DNA of 64,000 nt from Pseudomonas ovata (GTDB lineage: Bacteria > Pseudomonadota > Gammaproteobacteria > Pseudomonadales > Pseudomonadaceae), in assembly GCF_003131185.1 (NCBI RefSeq), contig NZ_QFFU01000006.1:186001-250000 (forward strand), read 5' to 3'. Made by a program: the position numbers and the translations under genes. Under the pieces are notes generated by a model, which worked only from the letters and a program-made list of their open reading frames with translations, ran no database searches and had not been told where the DNA came from. Positions 41,584 through 50,077 of this stretch are shown piece by piece; the first letter of the stretch is position 1; every line of letters begins with the position of its first letter.

Positions 41584-44273
41584 TCGATGCGTTTTCTCCC
41601 ATCTCGTCGTTTGCCCGCTTCTACATCGAAAAACTCAACATGGCTCTGGTCCCTATCTCACCTGGTGAGAAGGGGCCGAAAGGTGCTGCCTGGAACAAGC
41701 CTGGCGGCTACTTCACCGATCCTGTTGCCGCCGAGGCTTACTGGAAGGAAAACCCAACATCCAACATGGGTGTCGTCCATGCGCCCAGCGGGGTCTGCTC
41801 GTTGGATGTCGATGACGTGCAGTGGACTCGCAAGGTTCTCTATGACCAATTCGGCATCGATCTTGATGCGCTGGCTCTGGTGTACCCGACAGTAGTGGGT
41901 AACCCGGCACGATTCCGCATCATGTTTCGTGCGCCCGAGGGTGTAGAGCTAAGCCAGCATGCGCTGGCCTGGCCGAATGAAAACGACCCGGATGGCTCGA
42001 AGCACAGAGACTTGATGCGTAAGGCACGAGAGGCTGCTACGTCGGGCGACAAGGCCCGTGAAAAGCTGTATCGGGCCGAGGCGGCGCAGTATCCGCGGCT
42101 GACCGTTTTCGAGCTACGGGCCGGCGCAACGCAAGACGTATTGCCCCCCTCGATCCACCCAGGCACAGGCAAGCCGTATGTATGGCGGACCCCGCCAGTT
42201 GATGGGCTGCCAGTGGTGCCAGATGCACTATTAGCTCTCTGGAATAACTGGGACATCGTCAAGCGAGACGGCGGTGCAGCGTGCCCGTGGGCGCCAAAAC
42301 CCAAAGCTGCACCGGCCAAGCCCAAGCGTATTTCGCCGCCGGCCGGCAACCGGCCATCAGTGATCGATGAGTTCAATCGTTGCCATGACGTCACCGAGCT
42401 GCTGCGCGCCAATGGCTATATCCAAAAAGGCAGCAAGTGGCTTTACCCCGGATCAAGCACCGGCTTGCCGGGTATTACGGTGGATAAGGATGAGGGCCGT
42501 GTTTACTCGCACCACGCCGCCGATCCACTTGCAAACGGGCACAAGAACGATGCGTTCGAGGTGTTCTGTCTGCTTGAGCATGATGGCGACCAGGCGCGTG
42601 CAGTGAAAGAGGCGGCACGCATGTTGGGACTCTCGAACAGCTCGTCAATATCGAGTCCGAACCCGCCGCCGCTTGGTGATCTTCCCCCGACCCCATGTGG
42701 CAACGGCGAGCCTGGCCAAAGCGGCGAAGCGGCGCCACCTGCAACCGGGGGGCAGGGGGAGGCGTTTGGAAGTGCGCAGGTCGTTCGGCGCTTCGCATTG
42801 ATCGAGGGCACCACTCAAGTGTGGGACGTCGACAAGGCCATGCGCATGAAGAAGACGGCGTTCGAGACGCTGATCGGCAAGGCTGCGTACAAGACGTGGA
42901 TCGATGACCCTGATCGCAAGCTGATCGGCGACGACCAGGTGAAAGACATTGAGCGTGCCCGCAAGAATGCCGGCAAGAAAGGTGGTGCGCTGGGCATGTC
43001 TCCGACTGATCGGTATGTCTATATCGACGGTACGAAGGATGTCTGGGACAGAGAGAAAAAGCGCCGTATCCCTGAGGGCGCGTTGAAGATGGCCCTGGGC
43101 GACTTCTATCAGATGTGGCTGAACAGCCCGGATCGGCGAGTGGTAGACGTCGATCACATCGTCTTTGACCCGACTCTGACAAAGGATCCAGCGGTCTACA
43201 TCAACACGTTTGAGGGCTTGCCGCTCGAACCCATCGACAACCCGGCGGCGTGCGAAAACATTCTCTGGTTGATCAAATCTCTTTGTAACCATGAGGATGA
43301 GCCGTGGCAATGGCTGTTGCGTTGGCTTGCCTATCCCCTGCAACACATTGGGTCGAAGATGGATACCGCAGTGCTGATGCACTCAACCATGGAAGGCTCC
43401 GGGAAGAGCCTGATGTTCGCCGACATCATGGGCCGACTATATGGACAGTACGCAGCCACGGTGGGGCAGGCCCAGTTGGAGGGTAACTTCAACGTCTGGC
43501 AAAGCCGTAAGTTGTGGGCAGTCTTTGAGGAGGTGGTTTCCCGCGACCAACGTTACAACCAGGTGGGCAAGATCAAGCACTTGGTCACCGGCAAGACTGT
43601 TCGGATGGAATCGAAGTTCGTGAACGGTTGGGAGGAGTCGAACTTCATGAACGCGGTGTTCTTGTCGAACGAGATTCTGCCATGGCCAATCAGTGACAGT
43701 GACCGGCGACAGTTGGTGGTGTGGCCGCTTGAGACACTTTCAGTCGAGCGGCAGAAAGCCATCGGGCGTGAGCTGGATGGCGATGGTGTGGCAGCGTTGT
43801 ATGGCTGGCTGTTGAGGGTCGATCTGGGCGATTTTGACCAGCGCACCCGACCACCAAAGACGGCTGCTCGCCAGCGCTTGGTTGCGCTGAGTCGCAATGG
43901 TTGGCAAGCGTTCCTGCACCTTTGGCGTACTGGTGAGATCGGCCAGAACATGTGGGGAGCATGTTTATCCAGCGACCTTTACGCATTGTTCCTGGAGTGG
44001 TGCAGCAGAGGCAAAGAGGGCTCAGTCAGCCACACCCGGTTTGCCGAGTTCCTCAGTGCCGACGTGCCCAAGACTGACAGGGGGATTCCCTACACGGATC
44101 GTAACACCCGAAGGTTCGGCATCTTCTTTTTCCCTGACGATGACCAGGCTTCCCTGCCCCCATCATGGGGATCGGCCGATCTTGGGGCGTGCGTTACGGC
44201 CTGGCGAGCTGCTGCGCGGCTGGCAGGGTGGAATGTGGACAACTGGGACCATGTGAAAGCGGTGGCCGCATGA
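41580..44273 (+). CDS. Phage primase-polymerase / SF3-type helicase
   Basis: An 897-residue replication protein. The N-terminal prim-pol domain (about 10-240) carries SNMGVVHAPSGVCSLDVDDVQW, whose acidic pair is the catalytic metal site, and ATQDVLPPSIHPGTGKPYVW. A central linker is rich in Pro/Gly. The C-terminal D5/DUF5906 helicase (about 550-800) has Walker A MEGSGKS, then LWAVFEEVV (Walker B) and FLSNEILPWPISDSDRR. It overlaps the zinc-finger gene by four bases. Confidence 0.9.
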   Translation: MIDAFSPISSFARFYIEKLNMALVPISPGEKGPKGAAWNKPGGYFTDPVAAEAYWKENPTSNMGVVHAPSGVCSLDVDDVQWTRKVLYDQFGIDLDALALVYPTVVGNPARFRIMFRAPEGVELSQHALAWPNENDPDGSKHRDLMRKAREAATSGDKAREKLYRAEAAQYPRLTVFELRAGATQDVLPPSIHPGTGKPYVWRTPPVDGLPVVPDALLALWNNWDIVKRDGGAACPWAPKPKAAPAKPKRISPPAGNRPSVIDEFNRCHDVTELLRANGYIQKGSKWLYPGSSTGLPGITVDKDEGRVYSHHAADPLANGHKNDAFEVFCLLEHDGDQARAVKEAARMLGLSNSSSISSPNPPPLGDLPPTPCGNGEPGQSGEAAPPATGGQGEAFGSAQVVRRFALIEGTTQVWDVDKAMRMKKTAFETLIGKAAYKTWIDDPDRKLIGDDQVKDIERARKNAGKKGGALGMSPTDRYVYIDGTKDVWDREKKRRIPEGALKMALGDFYQMWLNSPDRRVVDVDHIVFDPTLTKDPAVYINTFEGLPLEPIDNPAACENILWLIKSLCNHEDEPWQWLLRWLAYPLQHIGSKMDTAVLMHSTMEGSGKSLMFADIMGRLYGQYAATVGQAQLEGNFNVWQSRKLWAVFEEVVSRDQRYNQVGKIKHLVTGKTVRMESKFVNGWEESNFMNAVFLSNEILPWPISDSDRRQLVVWPLETLSVERQKAIGRELDGDGVAALYGWLLRVDLGDFDQRTRPPKTAARQRLVALSRNGWQAFLHLWRTGEIGQNMWGACLSSDLYALFLEWCSRGKEGSVSHTRFAEFLSADVPKTDRGIPYTDRNTRRFGIFFFPDDDQASLPPSWGSADLGACVTAWRAAARLAGWNVDNWDHVKAVAA

Positions 44274-44597
44274 CTTCGCATGAAAGTGTGTTGGGTGTGC
44301 AGGGTTGTGTAGGGTTGGTGTTTCATCGTCTGCACAGCAAAAGTGCCCTGTTTTCACGGCCTGCCGGGTGCTGTGTTGGGTGTGTAGGGTTGTCGTGCGC
44401 GCAGGCGCGTGCGCACGAATTTCATCCGGCAATAACAACAGAAAAAAATATCCATGCGAACTCTAAAAAAGCCTGCACACCCTACACACCCTGCACATTT
44501 ATTATTAATTCATTGTTTTTGTTAGGTTTTAAGTGTGTTGGGTGTGTGTTGGGTTGGCCTTTAAGTGTGTTGGGTTCGAAATTGAAGGGGGTTGGGC
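44274..44597 (+). other. GT-rich iteron-like repeat region, candidate replication origin
   Basis: GTGTTGGGTGTGCAGGGTTG (44288-44307) and a copy differing at one base (44373-44392) are direct repeats; a reverse-complement block lies at 44476-44497; two TTTAAGTGTGTTGGGT copies are at about 44528 and 44560. An AT-rich stretch separates them. The place, straight after the primase-helicase, suits an origin. A 112-codon frame opens at 44270 with an ATGA overlap and spans this region; it would encode a Cys-rich, low-complexity protein, which I consider less likely. Confidence 0.5.
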
Positions 44598-45059
44598 ATG
44601 AATGCTGAGATCGAGAGCCTGATGGTTCATTGGGGTGAGCAGCACGCCCGGCTCGGCCTGAGTTCTGGAGTAGGCAGCCAAATGGGAACCATCATGGAAT
44701 GGAAGGGGCTGCCACCCAGTGGTACGCCTGGATCACGAATTCTCAAGGACGGTATGGGGCTTGATCGCATTGCTAGCGAAGTCGATGCAGCGGTGGCCGA
44801 GCTTGAGCGCAATTTTAACGGGGCGGCCATGCGTGGGCCTCGGCTCGCAAAACTTGCCAAGCTGCGGTACCTGGACCACGCGACGGTTCGGGAGCAGATG
44901 CGGGAGGTGGGAATTGCAGAGGGTGCTGACCGTACGTACCGCAACTGGGTCACAGCGTTGCATCAGCAGGTCATGACGATACTGATCCTGCGTGCCGGAC
45001 CCGCACGGGCTATTGCCGGGAAGCTGAGTGTGCAGCTCAAGCAGGCCCCGAAGCCCTGA
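44598..45059 (+). CDS. Candidate late-gene regulator / antiterminator
   Basis: A 153-residue protein, family not certain. MVHWGEQHARLGL, PPSGTPGSRILKDGMGLDRIASEVDAAVA and a C-terminal HTH-like REQMREVGIAEGADRTYRNWVTALHQ resemble proteins annotated as phage antitermination Q-like in Pseudomonas phages. Location between replication and lysis genes, with a terminator-bearing leader following, fits that role. Function is inferred from context. Confidence 0.6.
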   Translation: MNAEIESLMVHWGEQHARLGLSSGVGSQMGTIMEWKGLPPSGTPGSRILKDGMGLDRIASEVDAAVAELERNFNGAAMRGPRLAKLAKLRYLDHATVREQMREVGIAEGADRTYRNWVTALHQQVMTILILRAGPARAIAGKLSVQLKQAPKP

Positions 45060-45253
45060 CCGTTCGTCGGGGTACGTTGTCGTATTGTGGTCGTATCCTT
45101 GTTGGATTCTGGCCACATTCAGACCAACCGTTAAACGCCCCTTTTCGGTTTTTCCGAACGCAGGTACAAAGTCGCCACTATCTGAGATTTCCGCCTAACG
45201 GCGTTCCAAGGCACGTGCTGTGCATCCAGCTTGGGTCGTTCACCCAGCACTCC

Positions 45254-45285
45254 AAACCCTGCCATTCGGCGGGGTTTCTTTTTTT
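45254..45285 (+). terminator. Terminator in the late-operon leader
   Basis: AAACCCTGCC and GGCGGGGTTT form a 10-bp stem (one G-T pair), followed by CTTTTTTT, 16 bases before the holin start. In a lambda-like scheme this would be the early stop that an antiterminator overrides. Confidence 0.8.
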
Positions 45286-45300
45286 CAATTCGAGGTTGTT

Positions 45301-45645
45301 ATGACGGACGAGCAACAGGCCTTGGCTGAGATGCCGATTTGGTTGGTGATCATCTTGGCCCTGGTCGGCGGGGTGTCGGGTGAGATGTGGCGGGCCGATA
45401 AGGATGGCGCCCGAGGCTGGTCGTTGATACGCCGACTTGCATTGCGCTCCGGCGCCTGCGTGGTCTGCGGTCTGTCGACGATGATGTTGCTGTATGCCGC
45501 CGGGGTGTCGATCTGGACGGCCGGTGGATTTGGTTGCCTGACCGCGATGGCCGGCGCCGACGTGGCAATCGGGCTTTATGAACGCTGGGCCGCAAAACGC
45601 CTGGGCGTCTCGGCGCCGCTGCCCCCCGGCGAGCCGGGGCAGTAG
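45301..45645 (+). CDS. Phage holin (superfamily III / LydA-like)
   Basis: A 114-residue membrane protein with three hydrophobic segments (about 12-29, 51-70, 75-92) and a basic, Pro-rich tail, which fits phage holins that permeabilise the inner membrane at lysis. No endolysin is visible in the window. Unlike lambda, lysis starts before the head genes. Confidence 0.75.
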   Translation: MTDEQQALAEMPIWLVIILALVGGVSGEMWRADKDGARGWSLIRRLALRSGACVVCGLSTMMLLYAAGVSIWTAGGFGCLTAMAGADVAIGLYERWAAKRLGVSAPLPPGEPGQ

Positions 45646-45787
45646 GGGGTGGGGGCGGGTGACCTCAGGGCCAAAACCGGTTTTTTGGGTCCTCCCTCGG
45701 GGCCGGCCCCTGCACGGGTACGGGAACTCTCGGGTTTCGTGCAGCTGAGTTTTTGACAGGGATGTCCGTCTTTTCAAAGGGTTATGT
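45646..45787 (+). other. Candidate cos region
   Basis: GGGGGCGGGTGACCTC (45651-45666) resembles lambda cosN (GGGCGGCGACCT), and CACGGGTACGGGAACTCTCG followed by GGTTTCGTG lies 60 bases downstream. The position directly before the Nu1-like gene is that of cos in lambda. GC-rich inverted segments (GGGGCCGGCCCC) lie between. The cut site is not proven. Confidence 0.45.
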
Positions 45788-46312
45788 ATGGGCAGGGTAG
45801 TCAGCAAGGCTGAACTGGGCGAGCTGGTCGGCCGTGATGAACGGACCCTGACCCGCTGGCAGAGCGACGGAATGCCGGTCCTTGAGTTCGGCCAGGGTCG
45901 TGGCAACGAAAACCGCTACGACACCGAGACCGTGATCCAGTGGCTCATGCAGCAGGCCGCGCTCAACGGCAAGAAGGAAACGACCCGTGATCGCCTCGAC
46001 CGGATCCGGGGCGACCGCGAAGAAGTGGCGTTGGCCAAGGATCTGGAGCAGGTGGTGGTGGCGGCCGACATGATCCAGCGCTTCGAAGCGGTGATCACCT
46101 CGGCCAAGGTTGAATTGCTCAACACATTCCCGGATGCCCTGGCAGCGGATCTGTCTGCTCGCTACGGCATCGACGTGGATATCCACCTGATCAGCGACCC
46201 CATTGAAACGATACTGAGGAGGCTCTCCAACTATGATGAGGACGATGCCGAGTCAGTCGATGATCTTGACGAACAGGACGATCCGGAAAGCGCTGAAGAA
46301 GGCGGCGATTAA
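45788..46312 (+). CDS. Terminase small subunit (Nu1-like)
   Basis: A 174-residue DNA-packaging protein. The N-terminal winged helix (VSKAELGELVGRDERTLTRWQSDGMP) is like lambda Nu1 and recognises cos; an NRYDTETVIQWLM wing follows and an Asp/Glu-rich tail ends it. The large-subunit gene starts 80 bases inside its 3' end. Confidence 0.85.
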   Translation: MGRVVSKAELGELVGRDERTLTRWQSDGMPVLEFGQGRGNENRYDTETVIQWLMQQAALNGKKETTRDRLDRIRGDREEVALAKDLEQVVVAADMIQRFEAVITSAKVELLNTFPDALAADLSARYGIDVDIHLISDPIETILRRLSNYDEDDAESVDDLDEQDDPESAEEGGD

Positions 46313-48242
46313 GGGCATCAAGCAGGCATGCCGCCGGTGGGCACCGCCGCCACGCATGAGCATCATTGACTGGGCCGACAAGTTTCGTTGGCTGGCCCCG
46401 GAAGAATCGGCCCGCCCAGGCAAGTACAGGTTCGATATCACACCGCACCTGATCTGGCCGGGTGGCCCGCTGGAGGCACTGGACGATCCCAACGTTTCCG
46501 AGATCGTCGGGCGTAAGTCTGCCCAGGTGGCGTGGACGTCCGGCGTACTGGGCAACGCCCTGGGCAAGTGGATCGACCTCGACCCTTCGCCCATCCTGGT
46601 GCTGTTCCCCAAAGCCGATGCGGCCAAGCAGTACGTGGCCGAAAAGCTGGAGCCGATGATTCTGGCCACGCCCCGGTTGCGCAAGAAGGTCGATCTGCGC
46701 AGCCGCAAGCTGCAGCAACGGCAGGACTTCAAGCGCTTTCCGGGCGGCTTCCTGAAGATGGTCGGCTCCAACAGCCCGGCCAGTGTGAAGTCGACGCCGG
46801 TGCCGCGTGTCGCGGTCGAAGAACCTGACGACTGCAACCTCAACCTGCGGGGGCAGGGGGACAGTATCAAGCTGGCCAAGGAGCGCCTGAAAACCTTCCG
46901 GCGTTCGAAGATCATCATCGGCGGCACCCCCACGATCAAGGGACTGTCGGCCATTGATGCCGAGCTTGAACTGTCGGATAAGCGCGTCGGCATGGTGCCT
47001 TGTCATGAGTGCGGCGAGTCGCATGCACTGAGCTTCGACAACCTGCATTGCGATGAGGACCCGACCTATCTGCATGAGGTGTACGGCAAGCGGCGCCCTG
47101 AGAGCGCCTTTTACGTGTGCCCACATTGCTCGGTGGTCTGGGACGACAACCAGAAAAACGCCAACCTCAAGCGTGGGCGTTGGGTGGCCACGGCCGAGTT
47201 TCGTGGGATTGCGGGCTACATCCTCAACGAACTGTATGCCACTTTCTACGGCTCGCGATTTGAGGTGCTGATAGAGAAAAAGCTACAGGCCGAACATGCC
47301 GCCTCGCAGGGCAACATCGGCCCGATGATCGCCTTCACCAACAGCTCGATGGGCGAAAGCTACGAGTACAAGAGCAACGCGCCCAAGACCGATGAACTGG
47401 AAAAACGCGCCGAGCCTTATGCCGAAATGGTCGCGCCGAAGGGCGTGCTGCTGGTGACGGTCGGTGTGGACGTACAGGGTGACCGACTGGCCCTGGTCAT
47501 CGTTGGCTGGGGCCGGGGCGAAGAGTCCTGGCGGTTGTACTGGGGCGAGTTGCCTGGCAATCCGATTGATCAGCACGATCCGGTCTGGCAGGAGCTGGAC
47601 CGGATCATTGCCCGGCCCATCCCCACCGAGGGGGGGGCCCACCTTGCGGTGTCGGCGGTCAGCATCGACAGCTCCGATGGCAACACCAACGATGCCGTGT
47701 ATGCCTACGTTCGCGAGCGTCAGCGCTTCAACATCATGGCGATCAAAGGCGCCTCGATTGACAGCCGCGACAAGGAGATTTTCACCAAGCCGGCGCAATC
47801 GAGCGACACCAGCCAGGACAACACCAAGGCTGCCAAGTATGGGCTGCGGGTGTTCATCGTCGGTACACACAAGGCCAAGACCCTGATCGATGGACGCATG
47901 CGCCTCAAGGGTAGCGGCCCCGGCCGGATGCACTGGTACAGCGAGATCCGCGCTGATTATTACGAGCAGTTGACCAACGAGGTGTTGGCACCGCATGCGC
48001 GTAACCCCAGCAAGATGGTCTGGCAGAAGAAGGCCGGGCGGCGCAACGAAGCACTGGACTGCGAGGTGTACGCCCTGCATGCGGCCCGTAGCCTGAAGAC
48101 CCACCTGCTGCGTGATCAGGAGTGGGACCAGTTGGAGCAGCAGCTGCTGCAGCCAACCCTTTTCAACACCGACCAGCCGGTCGCACCGGTTCCTCGCCGT
48201 GCAACTGCACGCGGCCGGGGTACGCGCAGCCGCGTCGGCTAA
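46233..48242 (+). CDS. Terminase large subunit (lambda GpA family)
   Basis: A 669-residue packaging motor and nuclease. The ATPase part has a degenerate Walker A (GRKSAQVAWTS) and Walker B (RVAVEEPDDC); a zinc-ribbon-like insert has CHEC and CPHC pairs near 255-310; the nuclease part starts at VGVDVQGDRLALVIVGW, with SIDSSD following. AGGAGG lies 12 bases before the ATG. The large overlap with the small subunit gene recalls lambda Nu1-A. Confidence 0.92.
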   Translation: MMRTMPSQSMILTNRTIRKALKKAAIKGIKQACRRWAPPPRMSIIDWADKFRWLAPEESARPGKYRFDITPHLIWPGGPLEALDDPNVSEIVGRKSAQVAWTSGVLGNALGKWIDLDPSPILVLFPKADAAKQYVAEKLEPMILATPRLRKKVDLRSRKLQQRQDFKRFPGGFLKMVGSNSPASVKSTPVPRVAVEEPDDCNLNLRGQGDSIKLAKERLKTFRRSKIIIGGTPTIKGLSAIDAELELSDKRVGMVPCHECGESHALSFDNLHCDEDPTYLHEVYGKRRPESAFYVCPHCSVVWDDNQKNANLKRGRWVATAEFRGIAGYILNELYATFYGSRFEVLIEKKLQAEHAASQGNIGPMIAFTNSSMGESYEYKSNAPKTDELEKRAEPYAEMVAPKGVLLVTVGVDVQGDRLALVIVGWGRGEESWRLYWGELPGNPIDQHDPVWQELDRIIARPIPTEGGAHLAVSAVSIDSSDGNTNDAVYAYVRERQRFNIMAIKGASIDSRDKEIFTKPAQSSDTSQDNTKAAKYGLRVFIVGTHKAKTLIDGRMRLKGSGPGRMHWYSEIRADYYEQLTNEVLAPHARNPSKMVWQKKAGRRNEALDCEVYALHAARSLKTHLLRDQEWDQLEQQLLQPTLFNTDQPVAPVPRRATARGRGTRSRVG

Positions 48243-48255
48243 CTGAGGTTTCAAC

Positions 48256-48471
48256 ATGACAGATGCACAGCGACGGCTTGACGAAGTCCGGGCGGCGATC
48301 TCGGCCGTCCTGAAAAACGGCCAGCGCTTGCGCCGGGCTGACCGGGAAGTCCAGATGGCCGAGCTGAACAGCTTGCGCTTGATGGAAGCACAGTACGCCA
48401 AGGAAGTGGCCGCCGAACAAGCGGCCGCTCGTGGCCGTGGTCGCAACCGTATCTCGTATATGGGGATTTGA
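48256..48471 (+). CDS. Head-tail joining protein (gpW-like)
   Basis: A 71-residue protein of the lambda W type, placed between terminase and portal as in lambda. QRRLDEVRAAISAVLKNGQ and EVQMAELNSLRLMEAQYAKEV are typical. Confidence 0.8.
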   Translation: MTDAQRRLDEVRAAISAVLKNGQRLRRADREVQMAELNSLRLMEAQYAKEVAAEQAAARGRGRNRISYMGI

Positions 48472-48473
48472 TC

Positions 48474-50075
48474 ATGTGGCCATTCCGTAAGAGCCCTGCC
48501 GAGCAACTCATGCAGGAAGCGATCAAAGTGGCCAAGGCCACGGTCGGTGGCCAGCAGGTGGTGGCGCAGGGCGGTGGTGGCGGTGTGGAAACTCGCTGGC
48601 GGGGTGCTTCGCGTGTGCTGCGTTCCATGGCCAGCTGGATCCCCGGCCTGGGCAGTCCTCGACGCGATTACAACAAGAGCGAGCGCCGCATGCTGGTGGC
48701 CCGCTCGCGGGACGCGATGCGCAACCACTTGATCGCCCGTGCCGCCATCACCCGTCTGCGCACCAATGTCGTCGGCACGGGGCTCGCTTGTCGCGCCCAG
48801 GTGGATTACGAGGCGCTGGGCCTGACCGAAGAACATGCTGCCGACCTTAACAGCCAGTTGGATCGGCTGTGGTCGATCTACGCCGATGACCCTCGGGAGT
48901 GCGATGCGGAAGCGTCACTCAACCATTACCAGCTCCAGGCCCTGGTGCTGGTGTCGTCCATGGTGGCCGGCGATGTGTTTGCGGCCAGCCCCGACCAGGA
49001 GCGCTCAGGCTGCGTTTTCAGCACGCGCTTGCAACTGATCGAATCGGAGCGGGTGTCCAACCCCAATAACGGCCTTGACCGCGTGGACATGGTCGAAGGG
49101 GTTGAGTTCGATCAACTGGGCGCGCCGGTTGCTTACCACGTTTGCACCGGGTACCCCGGTGAGCACCTGGCCAGCCAGCCGTTGCAGTGGCAACGCCTGT
49201 CGGTGTTCGGCGCCGAAACGGGACGGCGCCGGGTGTTGCACATCATGTCCGACAAAGAGCGTCCTGGTCAGCGCCGGGGTGTGCCGTACCTTGCACCGGT
49301 GCTGGAACCCCTGCAAAAGCTTGAGCGTTACAGCAGCGCTGAACTGATGGCCGCTGTGATCTCGGCCATGTTCACGGTGTTCATCAAGAAGACGTCTGAC
49401 TTCCCTGCAGGCAACCTACCGATGACCGCACTGGCCAACGAAGGCGAGTCGGGGGATACCAGTGCCGACGGTGAGTTGGCCCTGGGCGAGGGCGCAATCG
49501 TGGATCTGGGCACCGGTGAAGAACCGGTGATCGCCAACCCAGCCCGGCCCAATGCCCAGTTCGACCCGTTCTTCACGGCGGTGGTGAAAGAGATCGGTGC
49601 GGCGCTGGAACTGCCGCTGGATGAACTGATGCTGCACTACAGCAGCAGCTACAGCGCCGCCCGCGCCGCCATGCTCCAGGCCTGGCGTTTCTACAGCCTG
49701 CGGCGCTGGTGGCTGGCCTGCGATTTTTGCCAGCCGAGCCGCGAGCTGATCATTGACGAAGCGGTGGCCCGTGGGCTGATCGATCTGCCCGGCTATGCCG
49801 AACCGGCCAAGCGTAAGGCTTATTGCAAAAGCATCTGGATTGGTCCCGCCCGTGGGGCCATTGATGAACTGAAAGAAGCCAATGCCGCCGGCAAGCGTAT
49901 CGAGATCGGGGTCAGCAACGAAGACCTCGAAACGGCCGCCATGACGGGCGAACCCTGGCAGCAAGTGTTCCGTCAGCGTGTGCGCGAGGTCACCCAGCGC
50001 CGCGCTGCCGGTATGCATGCTTTGCCCAAGGGTGGGCTGGAAGGCCCGCCCGAGCCCACCCCTCAAGAGGAATAA
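48474..50075 (+). CDS. Portal protein (lambda gpB family)
   Basis: A 533-residue protein that forms the dodecameric portal through which DNA enters the head. Motifs of the lambda portal family are seen: RDAMRNHLIARAAITRLRTNVVGTGL, a LHIMSDKERPGQRRGVPYLAPVLEPL block and ELMLHYSSSYSAARAAMLQAWRFY. The ATG at 48474 follows the gpW stop by two bases. Confidence 0.92.
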   Translation: MWPFRKSPAEQLMQEAIKVAKATVGGQQVVAQGGGGGVETRWRGASRVLRSMASWIPGLGSPRRDYNKSERRMLVARSRDAMRNHLIARAAITRLRTNVVGTGLACRAQVDYEALGLTEEHAADLNSQLDRLWSIYADDPRECDAEASLNHYQLQALVLVSSMVAGDVFAASPDQERSGCVFSTRLQLIESERVSNPNNGLDRVDMVEGVEFDQLGAPVAYHVCTGYPGEHLASQPLQWQRLSVFGAETGRRRVLHIMSDKERPGQRRGVPYLAPVLEPLQKLERYSSAELMAAVISAMFTVFIKKTSDFPAGNLPMTALANEGESGDTSADGELALGEGAIVDLGTGEEPVIANPARPNAQFDPFFTAVVKEIGAALELPLDELMLHYSSSYSAARAAMLQAWRFYSLRRWWLACDFCQPSRELIIDEAVARGLIDLPGYAEPAKRKAYCKSIWIGPARGAIDELKEANAAGKRIEIGVSNEDLETAAMTGEPWQQVFRQRVREVTQRRAAGMHALPKGGLEGPPEPTPQEE

Positions 50076-50077
50076 TC

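Noticed and set aside
44270..44608. 112-codon Cys-rich coding gene
   Set aside because: The ATGA overlap is suggestive, but the product is low-complexity and its repeats are explained by iteron-like DNA; kept as an alternative in the region entry.
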